Shown piece by piece: positions 21,285 to 29,650 of a DNA stretch of 64,000 nucleotides. A program made the position numbers and the translations under genes. Origin of the DNA: Pelobates cultripes (lineage: Eukaryota > Chordata > Amphibia > Anura > Pelobatidae); the NCBI GenBank assembly GCA_933207985.1, contig OW240914.1:283822470-283886469 (forward strand), given 5' to 3'. The notes below the pieces were generated by a model. That model ran no database searches, was not told where the DNA came from, and worked only from the letters and a program-made list of their open reading frames with translations. Position 1 is the first letter of the stretch. Every line of letters starts with the position of its first letter.

Positions 21285-22039
21285 TGCACGGAAAGGATTT
21301 GGGGAGTCGCAGCCTGCTAGGGCTGATGGCCGAAGGCAGGCTGTACGAACTCTGGATAAAGACTTGGAGTATCTGTCTGTTGGGTAGTCACCCCAACAGC
21401 TGACAGGTGGAAATGCTGGCTGTGTAAAAGTTTAATAAAGCTGTGGCCGTTGCCCTTACCCAACAATCAGGTGTCATGTCGTTATTGGGGGTAACGGTTT
21501 TGGGTATTTGGGGTCAGCAGTCAAGATATCCCCTGGACTGCAAGGAAGGGGAGGCATGACTGCTGCCCTGCAGTAAGGGGTGGGAATATAAAAGATACAA
21601 TGTTGCCTATATAGTGGGATATAAGAGGGAGATCAAGGGGGTGGGACTCACCAGTGCAGAAGGAGCAGTCTGGAACAGTTTCCCGCCCGCCCTCCCCCAA
21701 AAAAATTTCCCATGCTATGTGATGGTTTGGCTTGTGGTGTTGTTTGTTTCTGTTCTTGTTTTGTCACAGCTATGGCGGAGTTCCTGGCCAGCGCACGTAA
21801 TGCACGGAAAGGATTTGGGGAGTCGCAGCCTGCTAGGGCTGATGGCCGAAGGCAGGCTGTACGAACTCTGGATAAAGACTTGGAGTATCTGTCTGTTGGG
21901 TAGTCACCCCAACAGCTGACAGGTGGAAATGCTGGCTGTGTAAAAGTTTAATAAAGCTGTGGTCGTTGCCCTTACCCAAGAATCAGGTGTCATGTCGTTA
22001 TTGGGGGTAACGGTTTTGGGTATTTGGGGTCAGCAGTCA
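21257..22039 (+). repeat. Ngaro-A repeats B1-A2-B2
   Basis: B1 (21257-21523) abuts A2 (21524-21681); B2 (21773-22039) follows after a 91-bp unique piece. B1 begins inside the last 28 bases of the hydrolase gene. Each B holds a polyadenylation signal AATAAA (21434-21439; 21950-21955) in a block TTAATAAAGCTGTGGC that Ngaro-B also has. The junction of B1 and A2 carries CAGCAGTCA (21515-21523), 33 bases, then TGACTGCTG (21557-21565), a likely recombinase site. Confidence 0.92.
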
Positions 22040-22164
22040 TGCACATTCAATGACTAAGACTTAGCCCAAACAATAATTTTATGCAGGTGCAGACTAGATA
22101 TACGGATGGTGCGAATAGTCTATTGTTACCAAAAGTGGTATTGATGTGAAATATATACTATTCA
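22040..22164. other. Spacer between the two Ngaro elements
   Basis: 125 bp of AT-rich unique sequence between the two B2 ends. No feature is recognised. The elements converge on it, so transcripts running past either polyadenylation signal would be antisense to the other element. Confidence 0.8.
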
Positions 22165-22165
22165 T

Positions 22166-22992
22166 GACTGCTGACCCCGGACCAAAACTCCCACCACCCG
22201 TTGCCCAATAAATACACAACACCTTTTGTATGGGTAAGGGCAACGGCCACAGCTTTATTAACAGAATTAACATCGATTATCACCAGCGTCCACAACCTGT
22301 CAGCTGTTGGGGGATTACCAACAGACAGCTCTATCAAATGACCCACGAGTCCAATGCAGCCTGCCCCCGCCATCAGCTCTCAGCAGGCTGCGACTCCCCA
22401 AGCCGCTTGGGCACTTTCTTCCAAACCTCTTCGCTGGCCAGGACTACCGCGAGCTGTGACAAAACAAAGAAACAACAGCACACAACCAACAACAACACCA
22501 TCATAACAGACTATTTTTTTTTTTTTTTTGGGTGGGTGGGCGGGAAGCTAGCAACACTACACCTCTGCCCAGGAACTGGTGAGTACCCTCCCCTTTTTCC
22601 CCATCTTAATGTCCCCCATGTGTAACAATGTATCCCCTTGCGACCCAACCCCTTATCCCTGCCAGCAGTCATGTCCTCCCTTCCTTAAGATTTCCAGGGA
22701 GGTACTTGACTGCTGACCCCGGACCAAAACTCCTACCACCCCTTGCCCAATAAATACACAACACCTTTTGTATGGGTAAGGGCAACGGCCACAGCTTTAT
22801 TAACAGAATTAACATCGATTATCACCAGCGTCCACAACCTGTCAGCTGTTGGGGGATTACCAACAGACAGCTCTATCAAATGACCCACGAGTCCAATGCA
22901 GCCTGCCCCCGCCATCAGCTCTCAGCAGGCTGCGACTCCCAAAGCCGCTTGGGCACTTTCTTCCAAACCTCTTCGCTGGCCAGGACTACCGC
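22166..22992 (-). repeat. Ngaro-B repeats B1-A2-B2
   Basis: B1 (22708-22992) abuts A2 (22542-22707), and B2 is 22166-22450. Minus-strand AATAAA signals are at 22801-22796 and 22259-22254. On the plus strand the junction shows CAGCAGTCA (22663-22671), a 35-base spacer, then TGACTGCTG (22707-22715): the same inverted arms as in Ngaro-A. A run of T (about 22513-22529) lies between A2 and B2. Confidence 0.92.
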
Positions 22993-23007
22993 CACCGCGG
23001 TTCCTCC

Positions 23008-23592
23008 CTACCTACTCCCCTGGGAGGGACCGCGCCCCCCCGCAGCCAGCGCCTCCTCAATACCTGCCTGAAGACCCGCATTCAGGATATCCAATCCTAT
23101 GAGGGAAAGGTGTACCCCATCCTTCCGCATCAAATCGGAATTGTCCCCTTCCAGCTCCCTGTGCCTAATGACAAAACCGCCAATCCGGCGGACAAATTTT
23201 CCGATGGCCACGTTGAGCCTGCGCCTACTACGCTCCACGCCCTTAGCATGCGGCAGCGAACGCCAACGCGGCCTGGACACTATGTCCGACCAGATCAGGG
23301 TCAACTCGGGAAAAAGAGCCATACACCGAGCCAGATCGTGTCTAATCGCATGCAGGAGGTCCACAGACCTACTGCGCCCCAGGTCATTTCCCCCTGCATG
23401 AATTACTAGGGTCACTGGCCACGCACTCCGAATACAGCTGCTGCCACAACATACCCCTAATACCCCTCCACCTTACCCTGGCTATCTCGTAGGAAAAACC
23501 CAAATTCCTCCCGTAGGGATGCTCCTCAGCTCGCCGCGCCGCCCAATAAACGTAGGAATGTCCCAGAATCCAAATGCAGCGGGGCCGAGGAC
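23008..23592 (-). pseudogene. Ngaro-B SGNH hydrolase, deleted/frameshifted
   Basis: On the minus strand the frame starts at 23592, just after a 3' splice site TTTCTCCGTAG|GT, and reads CIWILGHSYVYWAARRAEE (block I GHS) and VRWRGIRG. Near 23415 about 23 bases present in Ngaro-A are missing and the frame changes. The rest reads VIHAGGNDLG (block III) and KDGVHLSLIGLDILN (block V) and stops at 23008, just before repeat B1. The first part is in the same frame as YR and follows its TAA by five codons. Inactive as it stands. Confidence 0.85.
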
Positions 23593-23608
23593 CTACGGAG
23601 AAATTGGA

Positions 23609-24574
23609 TTATAATAAATGAGGTCTGACATAGGACCTGTAGCGCCGTGAACCCCATCTACCCAAGCGCTGAATCGCTGTGTCCGAGAAACCCCACAAAC
23701 TAGCCTGGGTGGCCGCCCCTATCCGAAAAGAATGAGTAGAGTAATGGCGAGGATTCACCCCGCATGCAACCAAGGCAGCACGGAACCTAGCTGAGAACTG
23801 ATAACGAGTGAGGGGGGACCCATCCCTATGAACCAAAAAGGAGAAACACCACACCGGCCTATTCTGCAAATACTCTGAGAAAAGACGGACCGGACAAAAC
23901 CTACCTCCCGTGGCACCGATACGCACCCATGAACCCCTACCTACCTGGTCTGTCTTGGAACGCCGTATGAAAACATCTACATAGTCCTCGGACCACCGGA
24001 TATCCGCCAGAAGCAGCGGCCCCACCGCCCAACGATTGCGTGCCACCAACTCGCCCACCCTAAAAGCTCCAAAAAAACAAAAAACAAATGCAATCCGAAA
24101 TAATGAGGCTTCGTAGTCTGAAAAACAAACTGCCCCCAGAGCCGCCAGGATCCGTCCCAGCAAGTCGGCTGACACCGGGCGGCGGCGGTCTGGGGCCCTC
24201 CTAAGTCTCCAACCCCGAATAACACGCTGTATACCGAACCACCGAGAAACGTCTTGCCAACCCATAGACCGACAAAGAAAGGATAGGGCGCTCAATGCCT
24301 TCTCAGCCGCAGAACAGGACTTACCCTGCGCAAACATCGACTCCAACAGTAGCAGAGTCGCCTCCAAGCGCCCGGACTCCGACCCCAGCACCAGGCCCTG
24401 CGAAAACGAGGACAGCCACGTCCGCCAGACGGCTTGGTATGCCTTCCAGGAAGAGTCAGCTAAGGAGTCCGACACCAAGCTCCTCAATCCTCCAAATCGA
24501 TCTCCCATAAGGAAACCGGACATCGGATACCCACTGCCTCCGCGGCTGGCGCCGACTCCCGAAAACGGTCCCAC
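23609..24574 (-). CDS. Ngaro-B tyrosine recombinase, intact
   Basis: A recombinase of the integrase/Cre fold expected to insert circular element DNA at a target without making a duplication. The open frame has 321 codons with the full catalytic set: R172 (FGAFRVGELV), K207 (RRSKTDQ), H281 and R284 (HSFRIGAATQ), W307 (LGRWGS) and Y315 (SYVRP). The first codon is GTG and no ATG opens the frame; it overlaps the RNase H end by 91 bases, as in Ngaro-A. A 3' splice site ends at 24574, so translation as a gag-spliced fusion is likely. It ends with TAA at 23609-23611. Confidence 0.92.
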   Translation of the reverse strand: MGPFSGVGASRGGSGYPMSGFLMGDRFGGLRSLVSDSLADSSWKAYQAVWRTWLSSFSQGLVLGSESGRLEATLLLLESMFAQGKSCSAAEKALSALSFLCRSMGWQDVSRWFGIQRVIRGWRLRRAPDRRRPVSADLLGRILAALGAVCFSDYEASLFRIAFVFCFFGAFRVGELVARNRWAVGPLLLADIRWSEDYVDVFIRRSKTDQVGRGSWVRIGATGGRFCPVRLFSEYLQNRPVWCFSFLVHRDGSPLTRYQFSARFRAALVACGVNPRHYSTHSFRIGAATQASLWGFSDTAIQRLGRWGSRRYRSYVRPHLL

Positions 24575-26090
24575 TGAAACCGAGAAAGAGAGTCAGCTAC
24601 CACGTTGTGAACACCTGGGACATGACAAGCTCTAACCCAAACATTGAACTTTAAGGAAAGAAGTACCAACCGTCGCAGTAGCGCAAGAACTGGAGGGGAA
24701 CTGGAGGTTGAACGGTTTATCACATGGACAACACTCATGTTGTCCGTGTGAAAAACTACAGTCCTGTTGGCCAGAGCCTCCCCCCAGAGCTCCAAAGAGA
24801 CAACGATGGGAAACAGCTCCAGAAACGTCAGGTTGCGCATAACATTAAAACCCCGCCATTGTGCTAGCCATGCCTCCGCGCACCACTTACCCTGAAAATA
24901 TGCCCCAAAACCCACGGAGCTGGATGCGTCCGTGAAGAGGTTCAACTCCAAGTTAGACGCAGCCTCCAGCAACCAGCAGGAGCGTCCATTGTAGCGCTCC
25001 AAAAAGGAGCTCCACACCTGGAGGTCCGCGTGCAGACGCCGCGTGACTCGGATAAAATGAAAAGGCTCCCGAACCCCTACCGTGGACAAAGAGAGGCGCC
25101 TGCAGAACGCACGTCCCATGGGAAGAACTCGGCACGCGAAGGCCAAGTGCCCCAGAAGCACCTGCATTTGTCGCAACTGCACCTTCCTCGCCCCACGAAC
25201 CAGGTCGATCAGCCGCAAGAGGACCGACAGCTTCTCGTCCGGCAGCCGGAAAACCATACCGACAGAGTCGATCTCAATCCCCAAAAAAGACAAAACCTGA
25301 ACCGGGCCCACCGTCTTAGCCTCTGCAACGGGGACCCCGAAATATCCCATAACTGCCCGAAACGTTTGTAAAAGCGCTCACACTCACCCGAACCCAGAGG
25401 GCCAACGAAAAGGAAGTCATCCAAGTAATGAGTAGCAGAATCCAAACCCGCCTCCTGTCTCGTTACCCATTCGAGAAAACAAGAAAACATTTCAAAATAA
25501 AAACACGAAATAGAACAACCCATGGGCAAACACATGTCGTAGTAAAAAACCCCTTGAAAAAAACAGCCTAGTAGGTGAAAACAGGAGGGGTGAACAGGCA
25601 ACAGACGGAAAGCTGATGCTATGTCAGATTTCGCCAACAAAGCACCTTGCCCGGCCCGACGAACCAACTCCAAAGCCCTATCAAATGATGCATATCGCAC
25701 GCGACAGATGTCCTTGCCAATGGCATCATTTACCGACTCACCCGACGGGTAAGACAGGTGCTGGATCAAACGAAAGGAACCTGGGTCCTTTTTGGGAACC
25801 AAGCCCAGAGGGGAAATCCGTAAGTTAGGAAAAGGTGGCGCACTAAACGGGCCAGCCATGCGACCCGCCTGCACCTCCACCTGCAATTTTTGTTGTAAAA
25901 TATCTTCTTTGCACTTAACCGAGCGGAGATTGTCCGCGAACTGAGGCAAGGAAGAAGAAACAAATGGGATCCAGAAACCTACCTGAAAACCGTCAAACAA
26001 TGTCTGTGCATCGCGACCCCTAGGATACCGGGCGAGCCACGGGAACATCCTTAGGGCGTCCACCGGCGTCCTCTCCCCTAGGTATGTCAT
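24484..26090 (-). pseudogene. Ngaro-B reverse transcriptase/RNase H, one frameshift
   Basis: The frame overlaps the gag end in the +1 phase; an ATG at 26090-26088 matches the one in Ngaro-A. RT motifs: PLGLVPKKDP, FRLIQHLSYP, LAKSDIASAFRLLPVHP, CLPMGCSISC and HYLDDFLFV (active site). A single indel near 25350, after YKRFGQLW, moves the rest into the gag phase: GVPVAEAKT, LSFLGIEIDS and an RNase H with LFTDAS, LELFPI, FHTDN and VVADSLSR, ending at 24484. Only this one lesion separates the gene from an intact state. A programmed shift is unlikely because Ngaro-A is broken elsewhere and reads through this point. Confidence 0.92.
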
Positions 26091-26558
26091 CTCGAGAGGG
26101 ACCCTTTCCAGACACTGGCTTCCCCTTTCGGAAGCAGCGCACAGCTGGGTGCGCTCCCCCGCAGTGTGCACATTCATGGCGGAACCTGCAGGAGCTGTAC
26201 CAGCGGCAGTGGCTCTCATTAAAGAGCCAACACACACCTTTTCTCTGCCCTGCTGAGGAGCCGGAGGTCCCTCCGGCAGGCCCGGGAAAGGGGGATGGTC
26301 TACTGGGAGTCATAAGTAACAGCCAGAGACTGCCATCCTGTACGGCGAAATCCATACCCGGGCACACCGCCATCTTCTGTCGGAATTGCTGGTCATAGCG
26401 ATACCAGCATTGCCCGCCATATATTTTATAGGCCCCCCAAATTAGATCTAAGTACCCGAACAGGGCCGGAGCCCTATCCAGGAACCGGCGCACTAGGATA
26501 CTGGCAAATATGTTAAACCCCTGCAACCAATTACCAAAGGTTCTGGGTATCTGCTTAC
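24574..26558 (-). promoter_or_regulatory. Predicted intron joining gag to YR, Ngaro-B
   Basis: The donor is AAAG|GTAAGC (exon ends 26559, minus strand). The acceptor has CTGAC, a pyrimidine tract and TTTCAG|TGGG (exon begins 24573). The joined codon is GTG in both elements, so 389 Gag codons would be fused to YR. The alternative acceptor ending at 23593 joins the hydrolase frame with the hybrid codon GGT. Intron lengths are 1985 and 2966; Ngaro-A gives 1991 and 2961. Confidence 0.5.
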
Positions 26559-27726
26559 CTTTATCCGCCTCGGGAACCTCCCCACGGCGCGGTCTGTCCA
26601 CTGAATCCTTGTCGGGAGAGACCAAGGACAGCAGATCCACATACTCACCTCTCCAAATCTTCTCTTGCATGTCCATAGGGACATGCAAACCTAACGGTGC
26701 AAGATCACATCCCACCGAACCGGCACGAAAAGCCCCTGCGGCAGGCTGACCCCTAAGGGTTTGGGAACATCCTTGCACCTGACCCTCAGCCTGCCCTGGG
26801 AGACCCTGTCCCTGAACCCCTCTATTATCCAGCCCAGTAAGATGTGAAGGGAAAGTGGCCACTAGGGTCCTAAGCAGGCGCAAACACTCACTAGCCTGAT
26901 CCTGGGCCCCAGTCCCTGGCACGCCAGCGCAATGTAACAACTCACCGGACCGCTGGGGAACTGCTGGCACCGACACCTCCTCTTCATCAGACCCAGAATC
27001 CGACCAAGAGCTCCTAGGGACATCTCCAGCTGGACCTGAGCCGTGCTCCAGGTGAACATCACCGAAACCGGCTGCCTCAGGGTGATGGGGGTTGAGTCCG
27101 GACGTCTGGGCGCTCCTGTGGTCTCCTCTTCTTCCTGCCGACCGCCCTCTGCGTCCGGCGCCCTGAGAACTCCGTGTTCTGGGCCGGGCGCCGACGTTAT
27201 GAGTCACTTCCGGGTGCACGACGCCGCCGGTGTGCGTCACTTCCGGGTGCCGTGGTCCGCCGGGGCGCGTCACTTCCGGTTGCGCCCGATGATGACGTCC
27301 GGTGGCTTGACGCACGCCGACGCTGCCGCTCACTTCCGGCGTCCTCTCTCTTCCCGCCGTTGGGACCGGAAGAGACGGCGGGCTACGAGATCTTCCCGCC
27401 ACGCCGCCATCTTGTCCACCAACGATGATGGCCTCCACCGGTCTCCTACCACGTCTCGCCGGGGAAGACCTGGCGGCGGCAAGCAGCACATCCCGCTGGC
27501 GACCTCTACGCCTGGACACCGGACTGGGGGACAGGCGCGTAGGAGGCCTGGAACGCCTGGCCCTCCTACCGCCATCCAACGGGAGCAACGAAGATCCTGA
27601 AGCTGCAGCAGGAGCCGGGCGGTTATCCACCCCAGCGATCACCTCCTCCAAAGCACCGGATCCATTAGAGTCAAGGTACGCCTGCAATAAGGCTACCACA
27701 TCTTCCCTTGATACAGCTGAAGCCAT
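26020..27726 (-). CDS. Ngaro-B gag, intact
   Basis: A predicted 568-residue nucleocapsid-type protein that would package element RNA. The ATG at 27726-27724 lies just after the A1 leader. The N-terminal part (MASAVSREDVVALLQAYLDS) is followed by an Arg/Pro-rich low-complexity region with repeated HPEVT phrases, a conserved core (GKQIPRTFGNWLQGF, FGYLDLIWGAYKIYGG, WYRYDQQFRQKM) and a C-terminal Cys/His region with CRWYSSCRFRHEC and a CX2CX3HX4C knuckle. The C-terminal 70 bases overlap the RT frame. The Gly-Lys codons at 26559-26554 form a 5' splice site (AAAG|GTAAGC). About 400 bases into the gene are YY1-, ETS- and CRE-like motifs on the coding strand. Confidence 0.9.
   Translation of the reverse strand: MASAVSREDVVALLQAYLDSNGSGALEEVIAGVDNRPAPAAASGSSLLPLDGGRRARRSRPPTRLSPSPVSRRRGRQRDVLLAAARSSPARRGRRPVEAIIVGGQDGGVAGRSRSPPSLPVPTAGRERTPEVSGSVGVRQATGRHHRAQPEVTRPGGPRHPEVTHTGGVVHPEVTHNVGARPRTRSSQGAGRRGRSAGRRGDHRSAQTSGLNPHHPEAAGFGDVHLEHGSGPAGDVPRSSWSDSGSDEEEVSVPAVPQRSGELLHCAGVPGTGAQDQASECLRLLRTLVATFPSHLTGLDNRGVQGQGLPGQAEGQVQGCSQTLRGQPAAGAFRAGSVGCDLAPLGLHVPMDMQEKIWRGEYVDLLSLVSPDKDSVDRPRRGEVPEADKGKQIPRTFGNWLQGFNIFASILVRRFLDRAPALFGYLDLIWGAYKIYGGQCWYRYDQQFRQKMAVCPGMDFAVQDGSLWLLLMTPSRPSPFPGPAGGTSGSSAGQRKGVCWLFNESHCRWYSSCRFRHECAHCGGAHPAVRCFRKGKPVSGKGPSRDDIPRGEDAGGRPKDVPVARPVS
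27203..27415 (-). promoter_or_regulatory. Candidate internal promoter in Ngaro-B gag
   Basis: On the coding (minus) strand: CAAGATGGCGGC (27414-27403, YY1 type), then CCGGAAGTG (ETS type) at 27339-27331, 27279-27271, 27246-27238 and 27213-27205, three of them at an exact 33-base spacing, some followed by ACGC to give an ETS/CRE-half composite. A CRE-like GGACGTCATC lies near 27299. The region is CpG-rich. Confidence 0.42.
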
Positions 27727-27830
27727 TCTCCCGATGCCAGATGAGGGAAAGGTAGGTAAGTAGAAAAAGCAAAGTGAATGAAATTAATAAATGAAAATAT
27801 ATATATATTTTTTTTTTTTAACAGTCCCAG

Positions 27831-27996
27831 GGGAAGCTAGCAACACTACACCTCTGCCCAGGAACTGGTGAGTACCCTCCCCTTTTTCCCCATCTTAATG
27901 TCCCCCATGTGTAACCATGTATCCCCTTGCGACCCAACCCCTTATCCCTGCCAGCAGTCATGTCCTCCCTTCCTTAAGATTTCCAGGGAGGTACTT
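27831..27996 (-). repeat. Ngaro-B repeat A1
   Basis: The left 166-bp repeat of Ngaro-B is nearly identical to A2 at 22542-22707. On the minus strand it shares with the Ngaro-A repeat the phrases AAGGAAGGG, CATGACTGCTG and ACTCACCAGT, although most other bases differ. No TATA box is evident. Confidence 0.9.
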
Positions 27997-28107
27997 TATC
28001 TTTGTTTGACACATTATGCCTCTTCGTAGGCAACAATGCATTCATCATTCAAACCCGTTTTATGTCTGCTATCACATTGCGTACAAAATAAAAAACAATT
28101 TAACACA

Positions 28108-28260
28108 AAGTGAATTCAAAGTGACTTTCATAATTAAGGCCACAATAGCCTAAGTGGAAAAATTCTCTAAGTCGGCTAAACTTTCAGTTTGGTTCCTCTG
28201 GCCTTAAATTCAAACTTCACTTTGAATTCACTTGGACTTTTTACTTTAGTAAATAACCCA
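28108..28260. mobile_element. Palindromic AT-rich MITE (AGTGAATTCAAAGTGA family)
   Basis: Arms AAGTGAATTCAAAGTGAC-like (28108-28125) and TTCACTTTGAATTCACTT (28215-28232) are inverted around a core with AAGGCCACAATAGCC. A cleaner copy is at 57178-57302 and a one-armed one near 39270-39420. Confidence 0.6.
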
Positions 28261-28316
28261 GTGTATGTGAACTTTTTTTTTTTGAGAGCATGCAAAACTT
28301 GTGATTCCTATGATAC

Positions 28317-28640
28317 TTAAAGGGACACTATAGTCACCGAAACAACTTTAGCTTGATGAAGCAGCTTTTAAATATAGATCATGCTCCTGCAATCACACTG
28401 CTCAATCCTCTGCCATTTAGGAGTTAAAATCACTTTTATTTCTGTTTAAGCTGCCCTAGCCAGCTGTGACTGACAGTCTGCAGGAAAACAAAATGGTTAT
28501 TATTATTTTTTTTAATATCATGGTTAAATGCATGTGTGTGTTCTAATCTTGTTAATGGCATGATAACCTGATAGACAGGCAAAAGAGGCGATTGCACTGT
28601 GATGTCTCTCCCACAAATGCTATGTAGTTTAGGAATAGAT
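28317..28640. mobile_element. TTAA MITE fragment (AAAGGGACACTATAG)
   Basis: It begins TTAAAGGGACACTATAGTCACC, the end type of TTAA-flanked elements such as Kolobok/T2 MITEs (TTAAAGGRR). The following 120 bases match the copy at 63714 (ACTTTAGCTTRATGAAGCAG, ATGCYCCTGCA, CTCAATCCTCTGCCATTTA). The right end is unclear. Confidence 0.55.
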
Positions 28641-29650
28641 GCCATGAATCAAAATTATGTAAATTCGAGAGCAAAAACAATATTGTTTTCCCTTAGTTTT
28701 GTGTTCTACCCTGAAGCTGGAACTAATAACAGACCCTTTTAAATGGAAATAAACAATTTTGAAATTTAACCTGCTTACTAACAAACCATTTAATAGTATA
28801 TGTTAAGGGATTTAAAGGTATATGTTTAATATTAATAACAAAATGTTGTACCTTTGCCCTCTGCATCTTGTTTCTAACAATATTTGTGTAAGCCTTTTTT
28901 TATCCATAAAATTAAAATGAAAAATAAAAAATGAATGATTTCCTCAGCACATAAAGCAAATTATTATTAAACACAGTAAAGGACAGATTGGTCTTTTCTG
29001 ACTACAAGAAAAAGGATATGTGAAACACATTTGTTATCTATGTAGATTCAGTTAAAAAGGCGTTAATGGTATAATCTTCATCAGACAGATGGGAAGGGAG
29101 GAAACAGGGTAGGTGTTCTGATCACCATCATTGTCCAGACCGGTAAGGAAACGTGCAATCTCTCACACCTGTTCATTCAAGTATTGGAAGTAGATGCTGT
29201 GTGAGATCCATGTGTGTTCTGGATACCATAAGGGACACATGCCAGCCTTAAATAAACAGATACACGGAGCTGCCTCAGCAGTAGGATACATTTCTGGCCT
29301 TTTGCAAACATGGACTGAATCCAGGTACATTTGCACTAATGGCCTATGACTCATAAGTTACATGGGGAGGTACAGCAGAGGGTAGAGGATGTGATCACTT
29401 CATGTGCGAGGGACACACAGTAGATATCATAACATTCCATACATCATCATTAGGCAATATACAATAAATAACAATAGGATCTGACAAAGGGACCTGAAAA
29501 TTACTATTTCTTAAAGCTGAATAATCTGTATAGTACTTTTTGTGTATCAATGTTTTTTTTAATTGAGAATAAATTGACTGATATTATGCAAATATTTTCT
29601 CATTATTTTTCTGTTTTTCCAAGATACAATAATAGCTAGTAAATAATGCA
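28641..29650. other. AT-rich sequence, nothing recognised
   Basis: No long open frame, tandem repeat or transposon end could be identified here. Confidence 0.5.

Larger units (their letters stand above)
16336..22039 (+). mobile_element. Ngaro-type YR retrotransposon, nearly full length (Ngaro-A)
   Basis: A 5.7-kb tyrosine-recombinase retrotransposon with split direct repeats in the order A1-genes-B1-A2-B2: A is 158 bp (16336-16493 and 21524-21681), B is 267 bp (21257-21523 and 21773-22039). It encodes Gag, RT/RNase H, YR and an SGNH hydrolase, the gene set known for vertebrate Ngaro elements. No target duplication is seen, as expected for YR integration. Gag, RT and YR carry frameshifts; the hydrolase frame is intact. 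It ends GGGGTCAGCAGTCA, as does Ngaro-B. Confidence 0.95.
22165..27996 (-). mobile_element. Ngaro-type YR retrotransposon, nearly full length (Ngaro-B)
   Basis: A 5.8-kb minus-strand element of the same family but clearly diverged from Ngaro-A. On the minus strand the order is A1 (27996-27831), gag, RT/RNase H, YR, hydrolase, B1 (22992-22708), A2 (22707-22542), B2 (22450-22166): the same split direct repeats, with A of 166 bp and B of 285 bp. Gag and YR are intact; RT/RNase H has one frameshift and the hydrolase a short deletion. Near-identical repeats and intact frames suggest a fairly recent insertion. Confidence 0.95.

Noticed and set aside
24574..24574. GTG as the YR start codon
   Set aside because: GTG is not a normal start in animals; the frame more likely opens by splicing, and the same holds for TTG at 20664.
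25340..25360. Programmed frameshift between RT and RNase H in Ngaro-B
   Set aside because: Ngaro-A reads through this point in one frame, so a simple indel is more likely.
16336..27996. DIRS1-type element
   Set aside because: DIRS1-like elements have inverted terminal repeats and an internal complementary region; these have split direct repeats and an SGNH hydrolase, which fits Ngaro.
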